Shown here: piece by piece, positions 11,908 to 22,699 of the stretch
Layout: each line of letters begins with the position of its first letter
Position numbering within the stretch: position 1 is the first letter of the stretch
Origin: Albugo candida
Lineage: Eukaryota; Oomycota; Peronosporomycetes; Albuginales; Albuginaceae
NCBI GenBank assembly: GCA_905220665.1
Contig: CAJNAR010000148.1
Span: 496,001-560,000 of the forward strand
Reading direction: 5' to 3'
DNA length: 64,000 nucleotides
Notes under the pieces: model-generated
The model's input: only the letters and a program-made list of their open reading frames with translations
The model's database searches: none
Told to the model about the DNA's origin: nothing
Made by a program: the position numbers and the translations under genes

Positions 11908-14900
11908 AGATAAACGTGTTGATGGTGCGGCTAAACCAGCCGCACCTACCGTTGTGGTCCATGGTTAAGATAAGGCCAACGATTACTACCACGAAGAAAA
12001 GTCGGCAGCGCCTGTGGAGGCTATCAAAAAGATGCTTTTCATGCTCGGGACCTGTCCGAATGTATGGATCGGATGGAGGTCTCCCAGAGAGAGCAAGACA
12101 GCAGGCTGAGTACGGAATCACCCGAGTCGCGTGCCGTCAACCTGGAAAGGGAGGTCGGGGAAGGAATCAATACCCAGACCTTGGAACAAACCCCTCCCAA
12201 GTATTATTGAACGTGTCGCCAGCGACTTACTTCGGAATATGGCGACAGCAGAAACAGGCAGGAATTGAAGGGACCCCTGCGAGATTTGCAGACCCAGGAA
12301 TCCGCATGAGTCAGTCACCCCACACTGGGGCATACGGGGCCGGTTTACCTGCGGGAGACCATCCTGGTATAGGTATTCCCAATCGAGGGTATGTAGACCC
12401 TGGGCAGCCGACGATCCGCATGCCGGACGCGCAACAACGGAAGCTCGTGTTGCAACCTTTTGATGGGAAGGAACTCTACCACGGTCTTGGTAGTGGTTTC
12501 ATTGAGAGGGGCAAATAATTTGTCCGTCAAGTCGGGTTCCCGAAGCGTGCGTGTGGCTTCTTCTGGCCATAAGATATCAAGGTTGATGTCCTAGGTCAGC
12601 ACCTAGCCGGCAAGGCCCAGACGTACTACCGTCAGCAGGTCGAGACATGGTCTCGTGAAAGCCAAACTTTCGAATATGGGATGCAAGAAATGTTGTAGAC
12701 CTTCAATACGAAGATCTCGCCTGCAAAAAGGATGAAGCTGTTCAAGGCACCCAAGGCATTTCATCAAAACTCGACGGACCATTTTATCGATTTGACGGCA
12801 GTCAGCGATGCCTGTGGAGGTGCAGACAACTTTGTGCTGGACATTATTTTTCATTATTCTGATCCACACATGCGGATGACGATGTTGTCCAGGTTGACAT
12901 CCAACGTATAGATTACCTATAGCAAGCAGAAGAATTAGCACAATTTGTCTAATTTACGGAGGTGGACACTCATGCCAAGAACTTCGGTCGAGATGTGGTG
13001 AACACTGTGGAACCTCGTGAAGAAGTTCAAAGACGAGGTCAAGTCAAGAACACCGCAACCACGAACCGACACCCGGACTTGATTTAAATGTGGCGAGGTC
13101 GGGCACATTACGTCGTGGTGCCCGCTGATAAAGAAGAAACCCGCGGGTGCGAACTTCGTTTTCGTGCTTGAACATGGTGCGGGTGACAAAGCCAGCCAAT
13201 GGATACTTGACAGCGGTTCGAGCAGACATTTTGTCAATGAACCCAGCCTGCTCACCGACCCGACCAATTGGCGAAGTGAGTGTCTGACCGCAGACACCGA
13301 TGGAAGTGCGCTGCGGATCACCCAACATGGGACTGTGGACATTCACGTTATCGCACTTGGTGTTGAGAACACAGGAAGACACCTCAACGTTCAGTACGCG
13401 GAAAACCTCGAGCGTATCACTATTTCCTATGGGTCGCTCGAGGCCAAGGGTTGCTTACTCGAATATTGAGGACGGTGGCGCGTCTTTTCCTCCAGTGTTG
13501 GTGGTACGCCCATCATGGATGTAGAATGTTGCAACATTGTCTTGGTTGTTGCTGTGACTCGTCACAGCAATGATAATACCAAGCCACCACGGCAGACAAT
13601 GATATCGGTGATCAATTCGCCTGAATATGATGCGATTCGGATGTTCAGTGCGTACCTTAATGCACTTTTATCGGCGTCTAGGGCCCCTATGTTTCGACAC
13701 GATCACCAAGATGGCTCAGGATCAAGTGTCAGCCTTACAGCTGACTGACACGACACGTCAAAGATTTCTGGCCTGAGCCAAAGGGAAAGCAGACCAAGCG
13801 AGTACAGTCAAAGAGGAACACGGGCACAAATTCGCCAATCGATGTGATCGGTAGCGCCCTCATTTGTTCGGACCTCAAAGGCCCTATGACCCCCGAGATC
13901 GTTTGATAATCAGATACATGGTCAACTTCATTGATCATCGTTTTAGCTACTGTCCGGGTCTCTTGGACAAGTCGAACGACGTATCCGCGTTGAAGTTCAA
14001 GCTCTTCATGGCAAGCTTCGAGCGTGAATTTAACTGTAAGATCCATGTCCTACGCACCGATGGTGGTGGCGAGTACAAGATCCTCGACATATTTTTCTTA
14101 TCAGAGGGTATCTCGCGTCAAGTAAGCGAGGCGAGAAATCAAACGAGCAATGGTAAGGCTGAAACAATGCGCCGCACCATCATGAACATGAATGAAGCAG
14201 TGCATGGCTTTTGCATCCAACCTACCGCTCTCGTTTCGGGTGTTGCCGCGGAATATGCCTCCTATATTCTTAAGTGAAGCAAGACCAAGTTCCACCCTGG
14301 AGGTATATCTCCCATGGAGCTTTTGGCAAACAAGGCTCCTGTGCTAAAGGACATCGTGGTTTTTCGGTTAACATGCAATGCGCAAAGAGACCCAAAAAAC
14401 AAGTCTATCGGGGAGCGGGGCAAGGCAGGCATCATCATCGGCCGAGGCAGCGGAACAAAGGGGTACAAGGTGAACATCCCAGCGGACAAGGGGATCGTGG
14501 TGACTCAGTATGTACAAAACATTGAAGCACCGCAGGATGATCAGGGTGGAAGGAAGATCTATCCTGATACAGCTCGCCGTCAGGAGGAGCCGCGCAGTAA
14601 AAATCGAACGGATGACGACGAGCATTGAAATGATGAAAAGCGTACGAAGAAGGTCCGCAAGGGTCGAAGATTACATGGACCAGAGAGCGTCATGGTACAA
14701 GAGCGACAAGCACAAGCCAACTTGTGAAGATCAAGGATGACACCTCGGTGGAAAATCGCGACATCGTGAATGCAGTCATCGGGCAAGATACAAGGCACTA
14801 TGGAGAGGCGATGAAGAGTGAGCATCGTGATAAATGACGCGTAGCCATGACCGAAGAATTGGATGCCCTGAAGAGCAAACGATGTCTGACAGATTGTTGT

Positions 14901-16399
14901 GCCGCCAAGGAATGCACACGTGGCACACAACAAGTGGGTCTTCAAGACGAAGACTGACGCAAACGGAGACATCGAGCGATACAAGGCTCGATTGGTGGTT
15001 TGTAGAAACGAGACACTGTTCGGTGCTGATTGAAACCTGACGTTTGCGGCCGTGATGTATTTGATGACGGTCAAGCTGATATAGGTGCTCTCCAGACGAT
15101 GAGACATACCTGCACGTCATGGTGACGTACCGAATGCTTACGTAAAGGCATAAAAGAAGGAGCACATGGACATCTTCATGCTACTAACCGGGAAGCAACT
15201 TGAAGGATTCGGATTGCAGTCTTCTGGTGATGTTGTACTATTGTAGAAGAAATCGCTATACGGATTGAAGCAAGCGGGACGACTCTGGAGCAAGCCACTA
15301 CATTCTCGGTTGTCCGAAAACGGTTACAAGCAGTGCACGAAAGACATGTCATTGTACTACAAGTAAGAAGGTGACGATTGGACTGTATTTGCAGTAAACG
15401 TGAACGATCTCTTGGTCACTCGGACCAAGCAGAGCGCGGTTGATGATTTTTTTGCAGGGATGAAGACATTGTCGATCAAGAATCTGAGTGTCGTGTAAGG
15501 GTTTTTGGGAGTTCGAATCCCTTTGGACGATACTCGACGATATGTACTGAATCAAGAAGTCATGATCGACGTGGTGCTGAGAGACTTGAAGTTGGAGTCT
15601 GCAACGGTGTACGAACGCCAATCGGAGACGATTGCAATGTTGATAACGACAATGGATTGGACTTTTTACCTGCGAGAGGTGCAAGTGGCGAACCAAGTTT
15701 GAGCTCCTTTTAGCCTTTGGTTGGGAGCTTGCTATGGATTGCAAGATGTACCCGGCCTACATATGCTTCGAGGTACACAAGGCTACATGTCAGACGCATA
15801 AACCGACCGTCAAGGCTTGGAAGATTTTTAAACGTACCGCACGATACTAGAAGGCGTCGAAGAGTTTGAAGCTACATTTGAACGGAATAGGACCGACTCA
15901 CCGAGATGTCAAGATCGAGTGTTGGAGCGACGCAGATTTTGCTGCCGACTAGGCGGACCGTAAGTCAGTGTCTGGATGTGTGCTACTTATGGACGGCTCT
16001 GTTGTTCTATGGTCATGCAAGAAGCAGTCGATCGTATCGCTGAGTACGATGGAGGCGGAGTTTATATATGCCTCAAAAGCCGGACGCGAGCTATTGGGTG
16101 TGAGGGAGCTGTTGCTGAAGCTGGAAGTATGCGAGCCAATGCCCATGTGGATGGACAACCAAGCGGTCATCAAGCAACTCGAGGCAGAAAAGAGCACGAC
16201 AAGGGCGAAGCAAGTGGACATCCGTTTCAAGTTTATATGCCTTTACGCGCGTGCAGGAACGGTGATGCCACGCTTTATCAACTCGGACGACATGATGGCG
16301 GATATTCTCACGAAGTCGTTGTCCGCACCAAGACTGGAGGAGCTACGTAAGATGTTCAACTTGAAGGCAACTCAGGCTGACGTCGAGAAGGAGTGTTAA
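11899..16399 (+). pseudogene. Copia B gag-pol polyprotein remnant
   Basis: Gag core at about 12430-12850 (DVLGQHLAGKAQTYYRQQVE, several stops). Zinc knuckle at about 13085: the motif should read C-F-K-C-G-E-V-G-H-I-T-S-W-C but its first Cys codon is a TGA stop. Protease WILDSGSSRHFV at about 13200 keeps DSG. Integrase: ICSDLKGPM (about 13865), VLRTDGGGEYK (about 14050) and QTSNGKAETMRRTI with the Glu. RT: NKWVFKTKTDANGDIERYKA (about 14935), KKSLYGLKQAGRLW (about 15250), and NVNDLLVT (about 15400) in place of YVDDLLV. RNase H is open from 15968 to 16399 (SVSGCVLLMDGS, STMEAEFIYASKAGRELLG, DMMADILTKSL). Confidence 0.88.
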
Positions 16400-16624
16400 A
16401 AGATGTTAGTTCTGACGGGTATGAGTTCCCCAAGGGTAAATGCAAGACCTGTTACAGGTTATGTCGACCTCAACTGACTGGCCCAAAAGTGACATCTGGT
16501 AATGGTGGGAGAGGCATTGACATACGGATGTCATATGGGATCAGGATCAACAAGTGCTGGTCATATGCATTTTTTACTTCCTATATCCTTTGCACAAGTG
16601 CGAACAGCGCCAACGTCTAATATC
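16394..16624 (+). repeat. Probable 3' LTR fragment of copia B
   Basis: Begins TGTTAAAAGATG immediately after a purine-rich tract behind the RNase H stop, the position and TG start expected of a 3' LTR. It has no clear partner upstream of 11896 and is interrupted by the MULE terminal repeat at 16625. Confidence 0.45.
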
Positions 16625-16669
16625 CTAAACTCACCCCATGCATTTTTTAACCAATGACATTTCATCATT
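16625..16669 (+). repeat. Left terminal inverted repeat of the MULE
   Basis: Pairs with 18764-18808; shared core TCACCCCATGCAT followed by CCAAT and ATTTCAT. Confidence 0.85.
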
Positions 16670-16829
16670 ATTGATATTTGATCCAATCACTCTTGGTCGT
16701 TTCAGCCAATCATGACTAACCAAATTTTCAATATCGGTAGCGTTCTTGACATCGAAATCTACCGTCAATCATCTACCTTCCCACAAAATGTCTATCACAA
16801 GCTTCCTGGACTTGACGTGAATTTCTCTC

Positions 16830-18756
16830 GAGGACGATGAACAAGCAATTAGAGCTGCGGCACTCTCTGACGGCTTTCCAGTGGAAGTTGCACGATCCAG
16901 AAAAGTTGGAAACCGTCCTGAGAATGAAGTGCGAGTAAACGTTTTCAAGTGCGAGCATGCTCGTAGTCATCACGACCCAGATCACCCCGAAACGAAAGGA
17001 AACGAAGGCGTAAACGTTTTAACTATCCTTTTCAATTCACTATAAAAGTTCAGGGAGCCAGGGTCTTGGCAGTTGGAGATAGATAATAAAACTCACAATT
17101 ATGAACTTGTGCACCTTGGTGCGTATTCTTCTGCACGCAGGCTTGGGAATACTGCACGTCAGCATGTGGAATCACTTCACAATACTGCTGTCCGTCCCAG
17201 AACAATCTTATCAATGCTTCAATTAAATGATCAATCCCTCTGTGCTACGGCAAAAGATGATAAGAACGTCACGCAAGCTTCACGAAGGGAGGATATTGCT
17301 AGGCGCATACCTATGGAAGCTTAACTTGATAAATTATTGTTATGTCCCCATCTAGAGTTATATCGTGTGCGAAGAGATGACAAAAATCAATTGACCGCTC
17401 TTCTGGTTCTCCCTAACTGTAGCAAAGAAATTACCGAGAATTTTTGCGCAAACAAAATCTGTATTTTAGACTGCAGACACAAGATTAACCATTTCAACTT
17501 GCCTCAATTGCACGGTGTAGGGGTTGCATCAAGCAATGATTCCTTTACCCTATTTTATTGTTTCTTTTCAAGAGAAACAGAGTAGGATTACACTTGGGCA
17601 TTGAATTCTTTTCAGTCTACTACATTCGAAAACTTGGTGCTTGTCACGGATCGGGAACTTGCACTAATGAACGCCCGTGGTACAGTATTCCTTGCAAGCC
17701 CACATTTGATCTGTAAATGGCACATCTAAACTGATTTGGTTGCTAAGCTACAACACAATCTAAATATTCCGGTGGGGAAAGCAGGGGCACGATTTCATCA
17801 GACAGGAGGAAGCTAATGACTCATCAAATCTGGAGGATTAGGTAACAATTTTAGAAAAAATACACGATTTATACTCGCCACAGATCATGAACTGTCTCGG
17901 ACGAGCATGGGTAGCATACAAAGAGAAGGTTGATGGAGGTATTTTATTTTCATCATTATCAACCTGCTTTCCTAACTAGCTCAAATGAGTGCTCAACCCC
18001 CCCCCCCAAAAAAAATAACAATGTAATGCATTTTGGTCAAACTTCTACCTCGCGAGCAGAAGGGATGCATGCAACACTGACAAAATAAATCGGTAAAAAT
18101 TCAGGGGATTTGCTGTCTTTTACAATAGGATCAGGTTTTCTTGTGCAAATCAATTCAAGAGAATTCATAATACCAACGAAATTCAATCCAGCTGCGTGGA
18201 CACAATAAGATCTGGAATTTCAATGTGGCATAGATTTCGACGAGAGATATCAAAGCATGCATTAAATATAGCCCACAAACAGTATCAATTAACCCGCAAG
18301 AAAGTAGCGAGCTACCAAGGACCACTTGAACTGGTGTACATCAGCAAAGACTAGGCATACCATGTAATCATAAGTTTCATCAGCTAATCTAACAACACAC
18401 CACTTGCAACAGAAGACATTGACACACAATAGTGGCTCAAGCAGGAAATCCTCATCAACCTATCATTGCCAATCTACAACAGGAAATTCTTGACTTGCCA
18501 ACGACTAAAGAAACACAATAATTCAAGATCCTCCGATAATCAGGGGAAGAGGCAGGCCATCAGGTTCACGCAATCACTCAACACAAAGAGATCCGTCATC
18601 TTTTGAATATGAGCAGACATGAAATCAAACTCGGACTTCTAATCCACAAACCCGCCGCCTTCCCAGATGCAGAATTTGTCAAGCATCAGGACATAATGCC
18701 AGGAGTTGCAGGTTGCGTCCTGCATCAAGTTCCACATTCAATCAGTCAAAAATGAC
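16830..18756 (+). pseudogene. MULE/FAR1-like transposase, decayed
   Basis: N-terminal FAR1-type DNA-binding domain at about 16838-17010 (LEDDEQAIRAAALSDGFPVE, then HARSHHDPDHPE with the Cys/His ligands). Catalytic domain from about 17450: ILDCRHKINHFNLPQLHGVG carries the first DDE Asp, SNDSFTLFYCFFSRETE follows, then a stop at 17583, then YTWALNSF and LVLVTDRELALMNA (17638-17675) with the second Asp, then LICKWHI. Near the C-terminus a CX2CX4HX4C zinc knuckle, CRICQASGHNARSC, lies at 18668-18709. Stops and shifts inactivate the gene. Confidence 0.85.
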
Positions 18757-18763
18757 TACTTAA

Positions 18764-18808
18764 AATAATGAAATATGATTGGCTAAAAGATGCATGGGGT
18801 GAATTTAG
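18764..18808 (-). repeat. Right terminal inverted repeat of the MULE
   Basis: Reverse complement of 16625-16669 with a few mismatches. Confidence 0.85.
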
Positions 18809-18843
18809 TAATAAGCGAGGCTGAGTTGAGCAATTCCCTAAAA

Positions 18844-19677
18844 ATAGGGAATTGCTATTTCCAACCACTTTTTTACTATTTCCATCCACCACGTAACTAT
18901 CTGACCGATCAAATTACGGCGCTATTTCAATCCAAGTTTTTACTACTTCCACCTACCTTTTCATAGTAGGGGCACTTCTTTCAAAAGTACTGACTGGTAG
19001 ACCACCCCTGGATGTATATAAACTGCCATGAACGGCGTTACTCCAAGAGCATAGAAAGTAGGCTATCCGTGTCGCATCCGTAATAGATAATGTAGAGTAC
19101 CATTTTCAGTAGAAAGAATTCTGTTTGTAGAAAGCTACCGCAAACGTGCTGCATACAACCGGTATAGCGGTATAGAGATGCCAGGTCCACTGAAAACAGC
19201 TACGTGCAACATCTAGAGACGATATCCCATCCGATACAATAAAACCGCAGGGCATCTTTTGCGCTCGATCGCTGTCGTAATCAGTCCATTTCTCAGACCA
19301 GACTAAACGTACTTTAAACTTCCAAGGACTTTCTCGCAAGATCTAGTTTTCAGACGACAGATGATGGCGATCCGTAAATGCGTACTTTACTGTTTGCGAA
19401 CGACGCGGTACAACGAAAAGCATGAGAAGGTTAATTGATCCAGAACTGGGATTATAGAAAGGTGTGCAACTATGAGTTCAGATACCTTCGATCGGCATGC
19501 AGGACTGTGAAACTGTACCCATATGTTGAAATAGTGGGGTGGGAATACCGCCGTAATCTGATTGGTCAGAAAGCTACGTGGTGTGGTGGGTGAAAATAGT
19601 AAAAAGTTGATTAAAAATAATGCCGTAATTTTATTGGTTAGAAAGTCACGTGGTGGGTGGAAATAGCAATTCCCTAT
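18844..19677. mobile_element. Non-autonomous inverted-repeat (MITE-like) element, 834 bp
   Basis: Begins ATAGGGAATTGCTATTTCC and ends with its reverse complement (19661-19677, GAAATAGCAATTCCCTAT). The inverted similarity continues inward for more than 100 bases with gaps: CCACCACGT-A-CT-TCTGACC-ATCA-ATTACGGC occurs in the left arm and, inverted, twice in the right arm (about 19550-19583 and 19622-19655), i.e. subterminal repeats. A further copy of the terminal motif just left of the boundary (CAATTCCCT) can pair with it as a hairpin. No transposase inside. Confidence 0.72.
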
Positions 19678-19956
19678 ATTTATTTCACTTTCAGGGATCA
19701 CGAGAACTGAGATATCCTTAAAATTTGAAGTACAATGACAGTACATCGTACGTTGACTATGGGAAAATAGGTTGCAATTGAACAAAGCTCCTTTTAAGTA
19801 GTAATCAAAATCAATGCCTCGTGTGGAACGCTATTGTCGTTTCACTCTTGGAGCATCATTAAATATGAGATATTATAGCCTTCGCCTATTGATATAATGC
19901 CAATGTTTTGGTGGTCGGGCTTTGACTCTCTTCTCTTTTTCGTTTCTTCGAAGAAA

Positions 19957-20012
19957 TTTCCGTTGTCGAACAACAATCATTCTCTTTCCGTTGTCGAACA
20001 ACAATCATTCTC
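19957..20012. repeat. 28-bp direct tandem duplication at the CCG protein 1 stop
   Basis: TTTCCGTTGTCGAACAACAA... occurs twice in immediate succession (19957-19984 and 19985-20012). The stop codon at 19977 lies in the left copy, so the duplication has written the last residues of the protein (CCSTTERE). Confidence 0.9.
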
Positions 20013-21866
20013 TAAATCGTTATAAAACGATTCAATATCACTTCGGGAAATTGGCTTCAGCGAGAAAACGTCTAGAGCCATCGCATTTTCTTTTGTAAGG
20101 TGTCCACACACATCGCATTTAATTACAGGATAGGGATCTTCTATCATCCATGCATACGATCGTTTCACCGAAAAAAGCAAAACTTCTCCGTGAAGCGCGA
20201 GACACCAAACACAGGCTTGGTGATTCTCACTCCAGTGTACCACGATTACATTTGTTTTGGAATTGTCATGATTAGAAACAAGTGGGAGCCAATGTGTGTC
20301 CGCATCAAGTAAAGACTGTGGTTGATGTTCTGACCTTAGATTATCTTGCTTTTGCGCACCCGTATATACCGGAGAAGTTGACGAAGGACCAAGAGTGAGC
20401 CAATTTTTGTTTACAAGCAACCCAGCGTGTAGTAGATGATCTGCCCCTGGACCATTGTGATGTTGCGTACCCATATACTTCGACGAAAACGACGAGGAAT
20501 GGAAGTCTTCTGGTGAGGCTCGCTTGAATTGACTGACACGCTTTGTCGGCATGTTCGGGTTTCTACGATCCTTCAACAACGCGTATGAATGAGGCACAGT
20601 ACCTAGACGAAGGTACTCCGACTCATACAAGCACATAGCGTTCGGAACAAACAATAGCTTTTTGCAATTGTGATGGAAAACGCATTCTCCAAGTTTTCCT
20701 ATTCTGTCGTCACTTATTTGATGCTTTAATGGATGGATCGATATCAACGAGGTGCTTCCGGAGAGCTCTTGTACGTTTAATGCTTCGATGGTTCGAAGGC
20801 ATTCCGAACATGAAAAATATTGACCACCGTCAATTGCCCAAACACAGCCACTACTCAGTTTGCGAGTTAATGGAGATACTTTGACATTCTTGAGAGGTGG
20901 TCCCAACATTTGCTCTCCATCTGGAAACGTCAGAAAGTGATTATTCATGGGGATGCGACAATTTGCATGCGTAACTTGTAGCACTCTAATCAGACCGCAC
21001 TTTTCTGGGCATTTCACTAGTTCCGTTCGGTCTTCCCAACGCGTAGCAAATATGTATAGCATGAGCTTCAAATTTATCTGAGTCGAAACAACAGCTTTAT
21101 TGTAGTTCAACGCAACACAACTGCGACAGTCTTCGATTGTTGTTGGTGTGGTAAGCAGCTTCTGTGGCTGCAAGCATTGTATTATACTCTGCGGTGACAA
21201 AATGGCGTCACTTGCATTTGGGACGTTGAATAGCGGCGATTTTTGTGTTTTCTTGAACGGAAGTTGTCGTACAAGTTCTAGAATAAAGGCAGTCTCTTCT
21301 TGGACTGCCAAATCTGGACAGTAGGCCTTACAAGTACCTACGTAGGGTATTGTCTTCGAGTCTTCAAACACGTAGAATATGTGATGAATAAAAGTCACTG
21401 CGATTATCCAAAATTTGCCAATGGATCTTGCAGCAGCATTTTCTTGAAGGCAGGCCATGCACAAGACACTTGCAGAGAATTTTGACGTTAATATGTATTG
21501 TGACAGCTTATCAAGAGAGATCACGGGTTCCTCTGATACCATTGTTCGCCACTGTTTACATGACGACATTGTTAGTTTTTTTATAATGCACTTCTCTTTA
21601 CTATCGCAATCGAGTCTGAGGTTTGCGAATACGAAGTTTGAGCCTAAAATTTCGTATGTAGCGACACTGTCGAAAGCATTTGATGTATATGATTTCAGTT
21701 TCATACGAGTAGCGCCTAACGAATCAAGTATACATGTCTGGCATGATGATATTGAGTCTTCACCGTCATTTACTTGTATCTTCAGTTCACCTGACTGCAG
21801 TGTACTGAATACATTGTTGATTTGATGAAGAATTGCCAACAAAGGGATCAATCGGTAAGGCACCAT
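19977..21866 (-). CDS. CCG-type secreted cysteine-rich protein 1 (candidate effector)
   Basis: A 629-residue single-exon protein with an N-terminal signal peptide (hydrophobic residues about 5-20) and no later membrane span. Residues 42-51 read CQTCILDSLG, an exact C-x2-C-x5-G, the motif I recall as defining the Albugo CCG secreted class. The CxxC recurs as module starts at 136 (CMAC), 247 (CRSC), 353 (CSEC) and 552 (CVWC), each followed 30-45 residues later by a second Cys pair (87/93, 179/183, 286/290, 395/401, 584/587). Modules 4 and 5 are separated by a polar, low-complexity linker (about 415-545). The start is the ATG before the signal peptide. It is collinear with the genes at 27735 and 37002. 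Function is inferred only: delivery to, or action on, the host is not shown by sequence. Confidence 0.85.
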   Translation of the reverse strand: MVPYRLIPLLAILHQINNVFSTLQSGELKIQVNDGEDSISSCQTCILDSLGATRMKLKSYTSNAFDSVATYEILGSNFVFANLRLDCDSKEKCIIKKLTMSSCKQWRTMVSEEPVISLDKLSQYILTSKFSASVLCMACLQENAAARSIGKFWIIAVTFIHHIFYVFEDSKTIPYVGTCKAYCPDLAVQEETAFILELVRQLPFKKTQKSPLFNVPNASDAILSPQSIIQCLQPQKLLTTPTTIEDCRSCVALNYNKAVVSTQINLKLMLYIFATRWEDRTELVKCPEKCGLIRVLQVTHANCRIPMNNHFLTFPDGEQMLGPPLKNVKVSPLTRKLSSGCVWAIDGGQYFSCSECLRTIEALNVQELSGSTSLISIHPLKHQISDDRIGKLGECVFHHNCKKLLFVPNAMCLYESEYLRLGTVPHSYALLKDRRNPNMPTKRVSQFKRASPEDFHSSSFSSKYMGTQHHNGPGADHLLHAGLLVNKNWLTLGPSSTSPVYTGAQKQDNLRSEHQPQSLLDADTHWLPLVSNHDNSKTNVIVVHWSENHQACVWCLALHGEVLLFSVKRSYAWMIEDPYPVIKCDVCGHLTKENAMALDVFSLKPISRSDIESFYNDLENDCCSTTERE

Positions 21867-22699
21867 ATGAAAATATCGATTTATTTATGCGGTCGTAGAG
21901 CGGGTGACGTGGTTTATGAGACATTTCAGGCGATGAGGGTAATGTGATGTGTTCCTCCAATGAACGTTCTAGAACTTGCTGCTTCTTATATAAGATTATG
22001 TATGCTCATTACATCGTAGCCACAGCACACTTGATAACCCATCACAAATTGGCGATAATTTTGCCACACTTAGAAAGTGAAGCATGATTTAAAAGTAACA
22101 ATATGGCGCTTTACGCAACTTTTGACTGCAAAACGAGTTCATTCTAAACAAAAGTAGCGACAACGTTGTTACAAATTCCATACAAATACTTCTAACAATA
22201 TAGCGGCAATACACTTTGATGAATTACCCAAAAAAACACTTGGTACAAAATGACGCGTGGAATAATATTTAAAAATCACAAACTACATATCGTTATCGTC
22301 TGGATTCTATGTGGGCCCCACCAACATAGATTCTCTTGCGTTTTCCCGACGTCGACGATGACACATGTTCACAGCTGACAACTTGTATCGGACGAAATAG
22401 TTGCCAGCAATGATCATACAAAGTATCCTCACAAACCCTTAGGAAGCCACTGCGGTCCGCCATGCTATCGCTATCAGCAGAGCGGTATAGAAATATGAAC
22501 TTGGGCAACGATTGATTCCTAAGCGAAGTCTCCCACGGGCTCCTGAAGTTCAACCGGCGACCGCATGAAATTACTGACCCAGTCATCCTTGTACCGTACT
22601 TATTCCATTCCTCTTTTAAGCAAGCGCTGATATGAGCACTAGCATTAACTTACACGATCTAACATCACAATCAAGTAGCAGCACTTACTAACGGACCAA
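21867..22699. other. Upstream region of CCG protein 1; no gene recognised
   Basis: The part near 22060-22160 (AATATGGCGC...GACTGC) resembles the sequences upstream of the other two paralogues near 30085 and 38980 (GTGGCGCTT), so this is duplicated 5' flank. A 97-codon frame at 22586-22293 on the minus strand has no recognised family. Confidence 0.5.

Larger units (their letters stand above)
11896..16624 (+). mobile_element. Ty1/copia retrotransposon B, same family as element A
   Basis: Same domain order and closely related gag (FDGKELYHGLGSGF against FDGSEVYPGLGSGH in A). The left limit is set by the primer-binding site at 11896; no convincing 5' LTR matching the 3' side could be found in 11640-11895. 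The right side is a purine-rich tract (GAGAAGGAG) followed by TGTTAAAAG at 16394, a probable 3' LTR start that is cut by the MULE terminal repeat at 16625. Confidence 0.82.
16625..18808 (+). mobile_element. MULE-type DNA transposon with 45-bp terminal inverted repeats
   Basis: The left end (16625-16669, CTAAACTCACCCCATGCATT...) and the reverse complement of the right end (18764-18808, CTAAATTCACCCCATGCATC...) match over 45 bases with a handful of differences. The interior codes for a FAR1/MULE-like transposase. Flanks share only TAATA, so an intact 8-9 bp target duplication is not proven. Size about 2.2 kb. It sits in what looks like the 3' LTR of copia B, so it inserted later than that element. 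Confidence 0.85.
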
